This document shows, piece after piece, positions 36,120 to 48,097 of a DNA stretch of 64,000 bases; the first letter of the stretch is position 1; the number at the start of each line of letters is the position of its first letter. The DNA comes from Populus alba (taxonomy: Eukaryota; Streptophyta; Magnoliopsida; Malpighiales; Salicaceae). The stretch is taken from positions 3,286,001 through 3,350,000 of the forward strand of contig NC_133298.1 in assembly GCF_005239225.2 (NCBI RefSeq), given 5' to 3'. A program made the translations under genes and the position numbers. Below the pieces are notes generated by a model that saw only the letters and a program-made list of their open reading frames with translations, ran no database searches and was not told where the DNA came from.

Positions 36120-37793
36120 GTGCAAGTGTAAAAATATTAGAACATGGTGTGTTTTTATGCTGAAGAAAACAAATGATGAAGAGATTTGTTACGTGTTAAA
36201 AGTCTTAAAGATTAAAAACACCAGACTCAATATTTGATTTTATTCATTCATGTCTTCACAATTATTATAATTCTTAATATAATAAAGACTATAAATCTCT
36301 AATGATACTGAATGGAAAAAAATAAATTAGGAAAATATTTTATAGTGAAAAAAAGAAACTAGAAAAGTATCATAATAAATAATAGAAAAAAACAAAAAAT
36401 ATATATTTTATTTTTCTAAAAAACCCTTCTACATTAGCCTTTCTAGGTTAGAAGAATTCATTATGGAGTTAGTCGATCCCATCGCGTGTGGTCCGCATAT
36501 TTTTTAAAAACTAGAATCCAAATGCACCTGAATTCATTATGGAGTTGGTATATGTTAGGAAAAGTTATAGTTTTCAGTTGTGGCGACAGTTTTTTTATAT
36601 AATTTATAAGTATAAAAATGCTTTTATTTTATAGAATATTCAAAAACTCAAGAGCTTCGTTCTGTATTTTTCTACTTTTGATTTTCAAAATAACTTTTAA
36701 GGTTTTACCAAATCCTTTTTTCATTATTTTTTAAGAAAGAGCCACAAAGCCAGAGTGCTCTCTTAGTTGTCATGTGACTAGATCACTAATCATAATAATG
36801 ATTAATCGGGTAAGTATCAAATTTTGTCATGCACTTTTCAACTTCTACCACAAGTTTATTTCTCTCTTCTTTTCTTTTCCGAACCATGTAACAGGACAAT
36901 GATAGCAATGGATGCATGTTTGCCGAGTTGTTGTGATATTTTGGATTATTATTATTTTTATATATATATTTTTTTAAAAATATTTTTTTAAAAAATAAAT
37001 TTATTTATTTTATTTTAAATTAATATTGTTAGATATTTTTTTATCATTTTAATATACTAATGTCAAAAATAATTTTTTTTTAAATATTATTTTATTGTAT
37101 TTATAAAAAAAAAAATACTTTTAAAAAATAACATTTACGAAACTTTCAAACACCTTTTTTTATACCCAATTCTTGACTTGTCTCTATCAACAAAGCTACT
37201 TTCTTTCTTTTAATTAATTATAGTTATTAAACTTGGTCAACTTCACATATAAATTCAATAAATTTATAATTTATAACATAATTTAATAAGATTTCAATTT
37301 AAATTAATTTTAACATTAATCTAATCAAACTTGGGTTGCATAGTAAATTAATTAGTTACCTAGTCAAAATTGATTTAAACCCACCCGATAAAATTAATTT
37401 TAAAATATAAAATAATATTGTTTTTTTTTAAAAGAATTAACTTAATTATATTTTTGAATTAATTTGATAATCCAATAACCTGAATTGTTTATGAGGTCGC
37501 CTGGAATCTCCTTATCGAGACAGTCCACTCTCTTTCCGTCCTGGTCATTGGTCTTTTTATGTAGGCAGTTATGCGTAAACAACTAGGGAAATTCTCTAGC
37601 GGCATTGCATAGATTCGGTTATTCAGTTTCTTGCCTTTTATAAATAAACTGACGTATGTAATAATAATATAATCTCAACTGAAAATTAAATAATAAAAAA
37701 AACCCAAGATGAATTAATTTACATTATTGAACATTAATTGATATTTAATATTGAAATGTTACAGTAAATTGTGTATTTGGGGTGAAAGGATTT

Positions 37794-37796
<3 letters not shown>
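36120..37796. other. Intergenic, no gene seen
   Basis: AT-rich. An AT-rich fold-back repeat is at about 36945-37150. The last few hundred bases are the upstream region of the BAHD gene. Confidence 0.5.

Positions 37797-37849
<53 letters not shown>
37797..37849. repeat. (AT)26 microsatellite close to the BAHD start
   Basis: 53 uninterrupted bases of AT ending 111 bases before the ATG of the BAHD gene, where the core promoter or leader is expected. It may serve as an extended TATA region. Confidence 0.95.
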
Positions 37850-37851
<2 letters not shown>

Positions 37852-37960
37852 CCCTCTTCAATTCCGCCAGATAAATTAAGTTGCCAATATTTTTCAACCA
37901 TTCTTCTTTTCTTTTCTGATCATTTCTTGTTTTGATATAGACCTTGAAAAGAGTTCCAAT

Positions 37961-39253
37961 ATGAACGTTCAAATCCTATCTAAAAAGTTGATAACTCCAT
38001 CATCTCCAACTCCTTCCCACCTTCGAAACTACAAAGTTTCATGGCTAAGTATGTTTCAGTCACCTCTTCTATATTTACCTAACATTTTCTACTACCCATC
38101 CAGTACTGGTGGAGACAACATTGAAAGAAGCAAGAAATTGCAAAAATCATTATCGGAGGCCTTGACAATCTTTTACCCCTTTGCTGGAAGATACATTGAC
38201 AACAATCTCATAATTGATTGTAATGACGACGGAGCTGAATATGTGGAAACCCAAGTAAGTGGCTTCCTCTCACAACTTCTTGAAGGAGGAGAACTTGAGA
38301 CCGAGCTTCGGAATCGTTTGGCTCCAATTCCACATCGACCTGCAGACGGCCCTATAGTATTAGTTCAGTTCAACATGTTTGAATGTGGTGCGGTGGCCAT
38401 TGGTGTATGCATCAAACACAGGGCGGCCGATGCCAGTTCAGTATTTGCGTTCATTAATGCTTGGGCTACTGCAGCTAGATTAGGGGTTGATGAAGTACGT
38501 ACCCCAAGTTTCCAGTTAGCTTCCTTCTTCCCACCAAGAGATATACCTACTTTTACCCCAAACTTTGGAGAGAAAAAGGTTGAGATTCAGAAGAGGTTTG
38601 TGTTTAACAGTGCAGCCATGTCGAAACTGAAGGCTGTTGTGAGTGCCAATATTAATGGATCGCGCCAGCCGACACGAGTGGAGGTCGTGACAGCACTTCT
38701 GTGGAAGGCTCTTACAATGGTGGCTCGAGCGAAACATGGTCGGTTAAGGCCTTCCTTCTTGGTACATTCATTCAACTTGCGAGGGAAGACTGCAATGTCT
38801 GTACCAGATAATTCTTGTGGGAACTTTACAAACCCGGCGATTGCACGTTTCACAGCAGATGATGATGAGAACAAAGTGGAACTTCATCACTTTGTAGATC
38901 GAGTTCACGATGGAATAAGGAAGAGGGTAACAGATTCTGCAAAGATTTCAAGTGATGATGACTTGTTTTCTTCGGTGGTCAACACCAAGACTGAGATGAT
39001 CGAAGCATTTCACAGAAGCGATGCAGATTTCTATATGTTTAATAGCTGGTGTCGGATGCCGGTGTATGAGGTAGATTTTGGCTGGGGAAATCCTGGTTGG
39101 TTTAGTGCAGTGGTTGTCCCTGGTCATAATATGTTTCATTTCATGGACACTAAAGATGGTGATGGAATTGAGGCATGGGTGAGCTTGGAAGAAGATGACA
39201 TGCTGCTTTTCCAAGAAAATCCTGACATTAAGGCCTTCACGGGCCAAGAATAA
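37961..39253 (+). CDS. BAHD acyltransferase (vinorine synthase-like)
   Basis: Intact single-exon gene of 430 residues, the usual BAHD length. These soluble cytosolic enzymes transfer an acyl group from acyl-CoA to alcohols or amines of specialised metabolites. The catalytic HxxxD motif is present as HRAAD at residues 153-157, and the structural DFGWG motif at 372-376. FYPFAGR (71-77) and NSWCRMPVYEVDFGWG-like context match the clade that includes vinorine synthase and related acetyltransferases; most members of this clade lack introns, as here. The ATG at 37961 follows a leader without upstream ATG in frame. The substrate cannot be told from sequence. A 3' fragment copy of the gene lies 1 kb downstream. 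Confidence 0.92.
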   Translation: MNVQILSKKLITPSSPTPSHLRNYKVSWLSMFQSPLLYLPNIFYYPSSTGGDNIERSKKLQKSLSEALTIFYPFAGRYIDNNLIIDCNDDGAEYVETQVSGFLSQLLEGGELETELRNRLAPIPHRPADGPIVLVQFNMFECGAVAIGVCIKHRAADASSVFAFINAWATAARLGVDEVRTPSFQLASFFPPRDIPTFTPNFGEKKVEIQKRFVFNSAAMSKLKAVVSANINGSRQPTRVEVVTALLWKALTMVARAKHGRLRPSFLVHSFNLRGKTAMSVPDNSCGNFTNPAIARFTADDDENKVELHHFVDRVHDGIRKRVTDSAKISSDDDLFSSVVNTKTEMIEAFHRSDADFYMFNSWCRMPVYEVDFGWGNPGWFSAVVVPGHNMFHFMDTKDGDGIEAWVSLEEDDMLLFQENPDIKAFTGQE

Positions 39254-39464
39254 CATCGTCATCCTAAACAAAGTCTTAGCAAAGAATAGTAATAATAATA
39301 TAGTTAAGTTTATTATTTTGAAGATTGAGTTTATATATGCTCATATATTTGTGGGTATAATTAATTTCTTGTGTTGTTATTTTAAATAATTGAATATATA
39401 ATTTATATTAATTTTGAATTTGTTGATTTTAATTTGGAATTTAATATTTTTTAATTTTAAAATA

Positions 39465-39600
39465 TAATTTGCAACAGAAATTTGATTGCAAAAATTGTTA
39501 CAAGTTGCTTGATTTGCAACCCCGAATGCGGGTGCAAATGCAAAATCGAATTTGCATCCCCGGCTGTTGGTTGCAAAATCAAATTTCCAACCATTTTTTT
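39465..39600. repeat. Imperfect palindrome downstream of the BAHD gene
   Basis: GCAACAGAAATTTGATTGC near 39473 is roughly inverted as GTTGCAAAATCAAATTTCC near 39569, with GC-rich CCCGAATGCGGG and CCCCGG motifs between. It may be a small fold-back element. Confidence 0.4.
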
Positions 39601-40246
39601 TTTTTTTTGGAAATCACGTTATTATAAGATATTCTTGTCAATTAACATGGTCTTATTTTTATTTTTTTTTCAAAATTTTGTAATTTACCCCAAGGAAGTA
39701 TGAACAGTTGATTTCCATCCTTTATTGTTTTTCAGAACATCATCCGTTTGTCTTCTGGATTGCTAGTACAAAAGGCACCATTGTATTTATTGGAGTTGAG
39801 TGACTGCTGGACTTCCAAACCACGATATGGTAGTAAAAATAAGCAATGTAAGTCTAGCAGAACAGACTTCTAAATTAGGCTGAGGCATTACTGATGTTTT
39901 GATTCTTCTTAAAACAGAATCATTTCAATTATAGGAAGTAGAAACTACTCTTCATTTGTGATCTGATGGAAAATTAAATCTTCTGATAAGAAGTCCGATG
40001 GAGTTCTCTGTGATCTGATGGGTTAGTGGAATGTATGTCCTTGGTGTTGAGATGGCTTTTTATTTATTTATTTATTTGTTAACGTGAGAGTCCGAATCAG
40101 TTAGCACGTACCTCAATTAATTTCACGAATATTGAAATTAATAATCATGTAAACCTTCAATAATTCTAAAAAAACTCGAACATGTGATTATTGAAGAGCA
40201 AACTCATAATTTGACCCGTTAAAGTAGCTTTTGCATACACTGAACA

Positions 40247-40360
40247 TAAATGGTGATGGAAACTGAGGCATGGGTGAGCTTGGAAGAAATAGCATGCTTC
40301 TTTTCTAAGAAAATCCTGACATTAGGGCGTTTTCTCTAGCCAAGAATTACAGCATCATAA
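40247..40360 (+). pseudogene. BAHD 3'-end fragment
   Basis: Matches 39150-39260, the last about 30 codons of the BAHD gene (DGxEAWVSLEE...) and its stop region, with several substitutions and indels that break the frame. It indicates an old tandem copy reduced to its 3' end, or a local duplication. Confidence 0.8.
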
Positions 40361-40699
40361 CTGAACAAGCCTCTCTTGACTATGCTCAGGACGATTACTA
40401 ATTCAATTTCAAGTCTCGGAAAGGATTCAAATTCCAATAATCCGAGTTCCAAGAACAGATCAAGTTTCTGTCTTTGGGTAGAGCAGATATATCAATTTGG
40501 TTGGTTGGTTGTGTGTTTTAGCCACATGGTATGTTTCTTCTCGTTGTCTCTCATTGATTGTTTTGCAAATTTGTTTAGGTAAATTGATAAAACAGAGGAA
40601 AGAAAAAATTGACGAGATCTTCTTTGATCAATTCCCGAAGTTTTTTTATTTTTATTTTTATAGCACTTAATTAATTGGATTAATAGCACCCAGGTGCCC

Positions 40700-40895
40700 T
40701 CAAGAACGGAGTTCCAAACAGTTTTTTATTAAAATTTAATTTTAAAAAAAAAATTATTTTTTTATTATTGTAATATACTAATATTAAAAATAATTTTTAA
40801 AAAATTAAAAAAATATTATCTTAATATACTTTTAAACAAAAATATATACTTTAAAAATAAATATTACAACACTTTTTAATCACACTTTTTAATCT
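40700..40895. mobile_element. AT-rich fold-back repeat (reference copy of a dispersed family)
   Basis: Shares with many other places the core AATATACTAATATTAAAAAT followed by TTTTTAAAAAATTAAAAAAA and TTAATATACTTTTAAACAAA. Other clear members: 245-400, 1850-1990, 6655-6830, 8225-8390, 13600-13745, 18785-18960, 23845-24030, 26865-27040, 27310-27440, 27690-27845, 36945-37150, 57900-58060, 58500-58700, 61200-61360. Both orientations occur. It looks like a MITE-type family; no transposase. Confidence 0.55.
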
Positions 40896-41119
40896 AAGTT
40901 TGATGATAGATGAAAGCTTAAAAAGCTCGTCTCATGTCTCAACCGTCGCATGCATGGACACAAATCTCCCCACGACAGAATAACCGTTCCCTTAACGTGT
41001 CCGGTGCGACTAGCCACCATAAAGAAACCTTCCAAGATAACTGAAATCCCCACCAATTTGTAGCATCCTCATCACCAAAAACAAGCCATAAACAAGGAGA
41101 GGAAGAACCCCCCAAAACC

Positions 41120-41857
41120 ATGGCAAAACAATCCTCAATGTTGCAGAAAAAACTGCGAGAACTTGAACATGAACTCATCAACAAAGTATTCTCTCTTCCT
41201 GCCGAGACTCAATTGTCTGAACTATATATTCAAGACGTCGAGCAAAGATTCTTCTTTCTGAAAAATCTCTTGTCGGCAGAAACAACATCAAGCTCTAAAA
41301 GGCCGCAGTACCGCTTGCAACAAATAGGCAAGAGGTTATCAGACCTTGAAACTGCATTCTATGACAGGAACAACAATAATAAAACAGCGACAACACAAGT
41401 CCAGTTAGAGAATGTTTCATGCTCCGCGTCTTGTCTTGATGATGATGGTGATCAGACCTTTAACGAAACGGGCTTGTGTGAATTTGAGGAGTCGGGGAAT
41501 GCTTTTCAGAGTTTGATGAAAGAGGCGACACCATTGACGGTGACAACCCAAGACCAGCTAGATAATGTTCCATCCACCGAGTCTTGTCTTGAAGAAGATG
41601 GAGATCAGACCTCTGAGGAAACGGGTTCGTTTGAATTTGAGGAGGCAGAGAATGCTTTTCAGAGTTTGATCGAAGAGAAGACACCATCGATGAAGACAGA
41701 GATGGTTAAGGTTCTTGTAAAGAAGAGATCGGGGAGGGTTTTTTGGGGCATGGCTAGTGGGGTGGTGATTGCCGTGGCTTTAGTGGGATTTATGACAGAA
41801 AGTTCAAGTGGAATCTTCCCTCATCTGAAACATAGTGTTTGTCTTCCTCCTACCTAA
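41120..41857 (+). CDS. Small plant protein with internal repeat and C-terminal anchor
   Basis: 245 residues in one exon; the ATG sits in ACCATGG. Residues 1-85 are a charged helical region (LQKKLRELEHEL, a likely short coiled coil, then QDVEQRFFFLKNLL and RLSDLETAF). Residues 91-138 and 142-189 are a tandem duplication of period 51 (TTQxQL(E/D)NV...SCL..DGDQT..ETG.FEFEE..NAFQSL). A single hydrophobic helix at about 207-225 is followed by a short tail, so the protein is probably a tail-anchored membrane protein. The N-terminal half resembles a plant-specific domain of unknown function (perhaps the DUF7610 type); I am unsure of the name. No function is assigned. Confidence 0.75.
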   Translation: MAKQSSMLQKKLRELEHELINKVFSLPAETQLSELYIQDVEQRFFFLKNLLSAETTSSSKRPQYRLQQIGKRLSDLETAFYDRNNNNKTATTQVQLENVSCSASCLDDDGDQTFNETGLCEFEESGNAFQSLMKEATPLTVTTQDQLDNVPSTESCLEEDGDQTSEETGSFEFEEAENAFQSLIEEKTPSMKTEMVKVLVKKRSGRVFWGMASGVVIAVALVGFMTESSSGIFPHLKHSVCLPPT

Positions 41858-43732
41858 TTACTACTATAAATTTGTGTTTTGCCATGTGATTTTTGTGACT
41901 ATTTGTATGTAATTCTTGATTCAATTTGTTTATTTCACGTATCTTGAGATTTTCCGAAATGAAAATTGATTGATGGAATGGTACCTTTGTTTTAGAAAAT
42001 TTAGCCTCTGACCATTTGGAATTATTAAACCGGTTTAAGGTATGGATTGTGGGTTAATCTAGATGAAAATAAAATAACTTCATTCATTTTAATTAAAAAA
42101 AAAAATTAAAATCACATGGTTTTGAAGGAAAAAAATTAGAAAAAGAAAGTCATCTAGTTTAATAAATTTTTAAAAAAAGTCAAATTGATTGAGTGGTACT
42201 AATGTTTTCTTCTTATTTTAAAAATATGCATCTTGGATTTGCAAAGCAAAGAGTGCATATATATTAATTAGAATGAAATCAAATTTTATTATGAATACAT
42301 AATATTTAATTAAATTTTAATATCTCATCTTAATTAATTCTTGAAAAGAATGTTTTGTTAACATGATACTTGTATGAATTTGTGCTGGAGATTTATGAGT
42401 TTAATTGAGGTTTGTACTATTAATTTTATTCTTAAACTATACATTTTGAGCGAACATTGTCTCTCTATTTGATTTAATCGTTATTATTTATCAAAAACTC
42501 TTATAAAAAAATTTAAATTTTTTATATTTTAAGCTGAATTTTTTCATAATTTATTAAATTTATATTTTCTTATAAGCTTAAAAGAATAGTTTCCAACTTC
42601 TGAAAATCTTGAAATTATTTATAAAAGTGAATTGGATTTTTTATCAGAAAAAAACATCAATTAAAATATTAAAATACAAATTTTTTTAGGATGAGTTTTG
42701 ATTAAATCTCAAAGTTTTATCCATTAATATAACAATCAAATCAAACAGAAATATAATATTTATCGATAATATGATAATTTAAGAATAAAATTAAAAAAAA
42801 AACCCTTAATAATATAGACCTTGAGATGCCAAAACTGATAAAGCCAGCAATTTATTAATTAACCCATCTAGAGCAGAATCAATCCCTCAAATCACGTGCT
42901 ACCAGCTGACAAGGATTTCAGACCCCACATGCTGTCATCGCACTATCAGATTCTCATGTCCCCGGTAATGTTTTATAATGTCATGGACATTTCTGTACTT
43001 TCCTCCTCCTTAATTATGCGGCGACCCTTGTTTCGAACGTTAGCCAGCTGGCTGGTTCAAATTCTACCAGCCACTAGCTCCATTTTTGTGACAGAAGATT
43101 GATTGTTTATCCTGATTTTTTTTCTATGGGCATCAATTTGGAAAAAAAGAAGGAAATGACATATTTTTAATTAATAAAAAAATAATCAATGGGTCGAAAA
43201 TAATTCTAATTATTAGAATACCATATAGTGTGAAGTGTCATTAGACATCATGATCGCTTTTTTAAAAATACTGATAATTAAATTGTTTTTTTAGTTAATC
43301 TCATGCATCAAAACTAATTTTGATTATTGGATATAAACATAGTTATTAAATCTAGTTTAAGATTTGAATCGATTGAGAAGCTAATTATTGAGTCTTCTAG
43401 TTAAATATAAAATGATGTTTTTTTTTTTTCATCAGATGAATCTATCATTTTGCCATTTTACGCTAACATGAAAGCTAACAAAAACAAAAGCAGTATCCTC
43501 GCTATCTAATCCAGATAAACATCGCAATCAACAAGCAAAATTCCCATTTTACCCTGTTATCCACATTCGACTCCCCTCCGGTCCCTGTCCCTCTAACTCC
43601 TCGTTGAACTCACACATATCCCTTACCCTTAATATCTCACCATCACCATCTTTCAAATCATCAATATCCTCTCAACTCGCCCAATAATCCCCACTCAACT
43701 CTCCGAGCCAGCCTTCAAAACTAGCCGGAGTC
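41858..43732. other. Intergenic, no gene seen
   Basis: AT-rich. Small chance frames only. The last 250 bases are C- and T-rich without ATG in frame and look like the 5' leader of the BAG7 gene. Confidence 0.5.
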
Positions 43733-46097
43733 ATGAGCCGATTTAGAAGAATCGAAATCTTCGAGCCTCACTATGCTCCTGTATTCCTCAGAGAAGCCTC
43801 CGTTTTCACTCCGAAAACACTCGCTTTCCCCTCCTTTGAAGAACCTGATGAACTATCTTTTGCTGCTCTCGATCTCTTGCACTTAAATCCTAGCTCTCTC
43901 GAGTGTTTTTATACGGCGACGGATCTGGTTAAGACGCCGTCGTTTTGCCCTTCCAAGAGTCTTCTGGACCGATTTGAGACTGACTTGCGCTTGCAGACCC
44001 TTTCTGACCGCGTCAGTGAGCTCGAGTCAAAGTTTGACCGCCTTGTCAACGCGAAGATCAACGGCGGAAGTGGTGCTGAGAGGAAATACACGTGGACTGC
44101 GGAGATTAAAGGACCGGTGACGGAGAGGAAGTATAAATGGACGGCGGAGATCAAAGGAGGAGGGGAGGAGAAGAAGAAGAAAGAAGAGCAGGTTAAGAAT
44201 TATAAATGGACGGCTGAGATTAAAGGAAAGGGAGAGGAAGAGATTCCGATGTCACGGAAGTATACTTTTGAAACATCAAGTGGATTTGCAGGTGAAGGTA
44301 GCAAAGAAGAGAAGAAGGAGAAAGAGAAGAAGAGAGAGGGTAAGAAAGAGAAGAAAGGAGCGTGCACCACGCGAACTTGTTGAAATAGAAGATTACCCTG
44401 ATCATGGAGCTGTTGTTTCTACGAAAGGTAATCCGGGCCGGATTGCGGGATTTTAGTTAGTTAAAAGTGTCCATTGGAGGGTACATTATGTTTTCTTACT
44501 GGCATTTTTTTTTCTCTTAGGCATTTGCGAAGAGGGCTGGAGTGATGGAGAAGAGAAAGGGAAAGAAGAAGGAATTGTCAGCGCAAGATGCAGCATTGTT
44601 GATTCAGGGTGACATTTAGGACTTATTTGATTAGGAGATCGCAGGCGCTTCGTGCACTTAGAGAGTTGGCGATTGCGAAAGCAAAGTTGAAGGAGCTTAG
44701 AGCGTTGTTTAATAACTTTTCGTATAGGCGTCATCTTGCCCGTGATGCTGAGGAGAGGCAGAGGTTTTTCAGAGAAAATTATTGTGCTGCTGCTCACTGT
44801 TGATGCCATTGAGGTAAATCATGTTTTATTTGTTTGAAATTATCTGCTCCGTGATTTTGCTTGAGATGCTAGTACAACATGATAGCTGCTATTGATTGTT
44901 GCATATTAGGCCTCCTGAGACATTGCATTTAATATTTGCTTGATGTTAGTGTTGGATTATTATGCTTTTCAACTGGTTTTTAGTGTAATGGTTTCTTGTA
45001 GTAATGAGTGATGCTGCTTGATTAAATACCTGAATGGGTTTCCATGGAAGATTTTTCCTTTAGTTGCGAGGTCCATAGATCCCATGCTTCATTGTGTTTT
45101 ACAGAATGAGGGGAGATAAACTTCATAGTGAATTTTATCAGCATATACCTTCACATCAGTTATTACAACAATCTTTTTCAATTGCACCCGTTCGCCCACT
45201 GGATTTTGCTGCCTTTCTATGTTTGACTGTTAAGATTAGTACTAAAAGAGTATGTTAAATGAAGAATTTATAGTGTGTTTATTTGTGTTGATAAAATCTA
45301 TCAAAATGTGGGAGAGGACGTGTTTTGGAAAATGTGAATCTGCTCCTTAACTTTGTACAAATGTTCTGTTGTGCAAATATTGAACACCAACCATCATTGT
45401 ATCAACTCACCAAGACCCGCCAATGATTTCAATACTGGCTGTTCACTTGACAAGTGTACTTTGTATGTTCTGTAACAACCAAATGAACTTGCTTTATAGC
45501 TTTGCTTAAGCAGCTACAAATTAATGAAAGAGGCTCCAACATGTTAGTTAGCTTTGTTTTTCCTCAACTGTAGGTTCTTTGCACAATCATACTTTTGTTG
45601 TTTGTAACAGTGATTTATTTTTACATGTTTTGCTCTCATTCACTTAGTCCATGACCGGGTGCTTGACCTGCTCCGCCTAATAGCTTTTGAATTGTTCACT
45701 GTCCTCAAATTAAAATTCAGCTTGTTAATTGGTTGCTCATTTTGGAATAAGAATTAATGAACTTGGAGGGTGTGAATGGTAATATAATGCTATTAGCATA
45801 TAGTTATAATGTGGTGCATTGTTTAACCTTCTACATTTATTTTTACAAGGATTACACAAATGATACAACTTTGTACTATCTTTTATCATTAATCAATTTT
45901 TATTTCTCAAGTTCACATGATAATAATTTAATTAGAACTGCTTCTTTAAACAATTTTCTTATTTTTATTTTCCTAGCTAAACCGTATATGAAGTCTGCTA
46001 GTTGCTATAGATCCTCTAAGAGCCACATGTATGATTCTGCACCTACGATGTAACTTTGCACAAATTTTATTTTTCAGCATTAGGGTTTGAATATAGT

Positions 46098-46252
46098 CCT
46101 GTGTTTGGTAGTGTGGTTGGACTAGCTCCTTCTGTTATAATAGTTAAATGCACTAATTGCAAAAGTATGATCTTGATGCTTTTGCAATGGTGTACCAAAT
46201 AATTGGGTTTGTGGCTGTAGCTACTCCCACCATACTATCAAACAAAGGCTAA
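46098..46252. mobile_element. Short MITE in BAG7 intron 2
   Basis: Starts CCTGTGTTTGGTAGTGTGG and ends CCATACTATCAAACAAAGG; the ends are inverted with 16 of 19 matches. About 155 bases, non-coding. Confidence 0.6.
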
Positions 46253-46829
46253 GACTCACGCCATGCTTTTATCGCTCAAGTCAAGGCACAATGGCTGAGT
46301 CTAGTTGATTGATAAACTTAACCAATTCAATACCTTTTTTATGTCTCCGCTTCACAAAACTGATGATGATTGTTATGGAGTGTTAAATCTTGATGTTAAG
46401 AATTGAACTTCTATGTTATAAAATTCCCTCGCATATCATTTATCTAACAAGAATATTCCTATACATTTGAGGTGCTAACTATCTCACTTTTAACTCAGAA
46501 TTTCATATCAAGTAATATTTCCTTGTCTAATTCAGTTGGTTTCCATGTAGAAGACTTATCTAAGAAAAATAAATGAAATGCTTTACATTTGATGAACCAT
46601 AAGAGAGGTGTGACCATGTTGTTTTGTTGTTTCATCCACAAATCATTGAGATGGTTATTGTGTTAGACGTTGGAAGTGTCACTCTGATGATGATGAACTT
46701 TGCTTATATAGCTGGTCTGTGTTCACAAGTTTCATCACCACATATTTTTAACATGAATATCTCATGTTGCACTCCTATTGACATGAATAAAAGAAGAAGA
46801 AAAATGAGTTCCTAGGTGACCATGTTTGA

Positions 46830-47330
46830 AGAAGTTTTTTTAAAATAACAAATAGCACAGTTCCAAAATATTTTTGGGAAAATATCACAATAGGAAATTT
46901 ATTTAGGAAAATAGCATAGTTTTTTTTTTAGTTGTGGCAATGCCAATGCCACAACAATTAAATTTTTATTTTTAAAAAAATTTAAAGGTTGGGGGATTAA
47001 CACTGCCACGACCTTTGAAATTTAAATACAATGTTATTTTCAAGCATATAAACCACATAAATTTATTTTAAAGCTTTATTGGAGGTTGCATATGATAATA
47101 AATCTGTGGTTTATATTATATGCTTGAAAATGGCACTGCTTTTAAATTTCAAAGGTTGCGGCCAGCCTTTCAAGTGTTTGAAATCTAATTGCTGTGGCAT
47201 TGGGGCATTGTTGCGATTGTTTTTTTTTTTTTAAAAAAAGTGTTATTTTTCCCAAATAAATTTCTACTGTTTCCCAAAAAAAAAAAAAACTGGGACCTTG
47301 CTACTTTGAAAAAAAAAAACTCCATGTTTA
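46830..47330. mobile_element. Fold-back element in BAG7 intron 2
   Basis: Two arms of about 220 bases are inverted copies of each other: for example GCAATGCCAATGCCACAACA (46938 on) against TGCTGTGGCATTGGGGCATT (47193 on), CAAGCATATAAACCACA against TGTGGTTTATATTATATGCTTG, and GGAAAATA with TATTTTTCCC at the outer parts. The centre is about 47060-47095. As RNA it would form one long hairpin. Target duplications are unclear. Confidence 0.7.
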
Positions 47331-47764
47331 AACGGGGAAAAGTACAGTAGCAAGATATCTTAGATCTCATTGTTAGGGCTAGTTGATGTAGAGTACTAGA
47401 ATGTTTGCTTTCAATTGTGAGAGTATGTTGGTTTTGAAGGGAGCGGCCAGGGCAGCTAAGCACCTGGCTTTCTGTCTAACATGGCATCACTTGTATTGGT
47501 TCTTGAATGGGCTCTGATGAGTTGTGCTGTTTAGGGAGCTGAGCTAATGGTTCGAACTGCAAAGAGGTCAATGGTGGATGAGCTGGGAGGCATGCTGGAT
47601 GTGATCGACCCCCAACCTGCCGGTAGATCACTTTCCATGAGAAGACGGACATTTGATATGCCTGATGGTGTCATTCATAAGGAATTGCAGAAAGAGTGGC
47701 CCAGGTTGTCCAAATGCTTGATAATGAAGAGAATGGCACCAACACCTTCGAGGCATGCTTGTAA

Positions 47765-48097
47765 GGATGTGTTTAAATTTAATAAAATAACCCCATTCAC
47801 CTCCTGGGGTTTTGGGTGTCGAAATGCTTATTTTTGCTGCTGTAAAATATGGAACAGAATTTGAAAGCTAACTTGTCATGTTATGTTTGATGAGGTTTCC
47901 CTAGCTAGCTTGATGTTCTTCTATTTTTAACGAGGACTGTGTGCTCTAATGCTCGTCCAAACGTGTCTTTGGGTGTTTCAAGTTTCTTTATTTTCTCAAA
48001 CCAGAAATTCCAGTTAATTTTTACACGGTTAAAAGTCAGAGCATGTCTCTTAATTCTTCTGCATTATTTACTTGCATTTTGATTACTCAGGGTGGAT
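47765..48097. other. BAG7 3' flank up to the gap
   Basis: Probable 3' UTR and flank. No further gene is seen before the run of N. Confidence 0.5.

Larger units (their letters stand above)
43733..47764 (+). pseudogene. BAG7: BAG7-like co-chaperone with five single-base indels
   Basis: BAG family molecular chaperone regulator 7: starts MSRFRRIEIFEP, has LQTLSDRVSELESKFDRL, three WTAEIKG repeats, then an IQ motif and a BAG domain (...RELAIAKAKLKEL...). In Arabidopsis BAG7 is an ER-linked co-chaperone of the unfolded-protein and heat response. Exons: 43733-44427, 44521-44813, 47535-47764. As given, the frame is broken five times: one extra base in the A/G-rich stretch about 44290-44360, one extra T at 44416-44418, one extra G at 44607-44609, one extra T at 44765-44769 and one missing base near 47687. 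Codons between the breaks remain conserved to the end of the protein. All lie in or next to homopolymers, and the gene sits just before an assembly gap, so consensus error is as likely as real decay. Confidence 0.8.
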
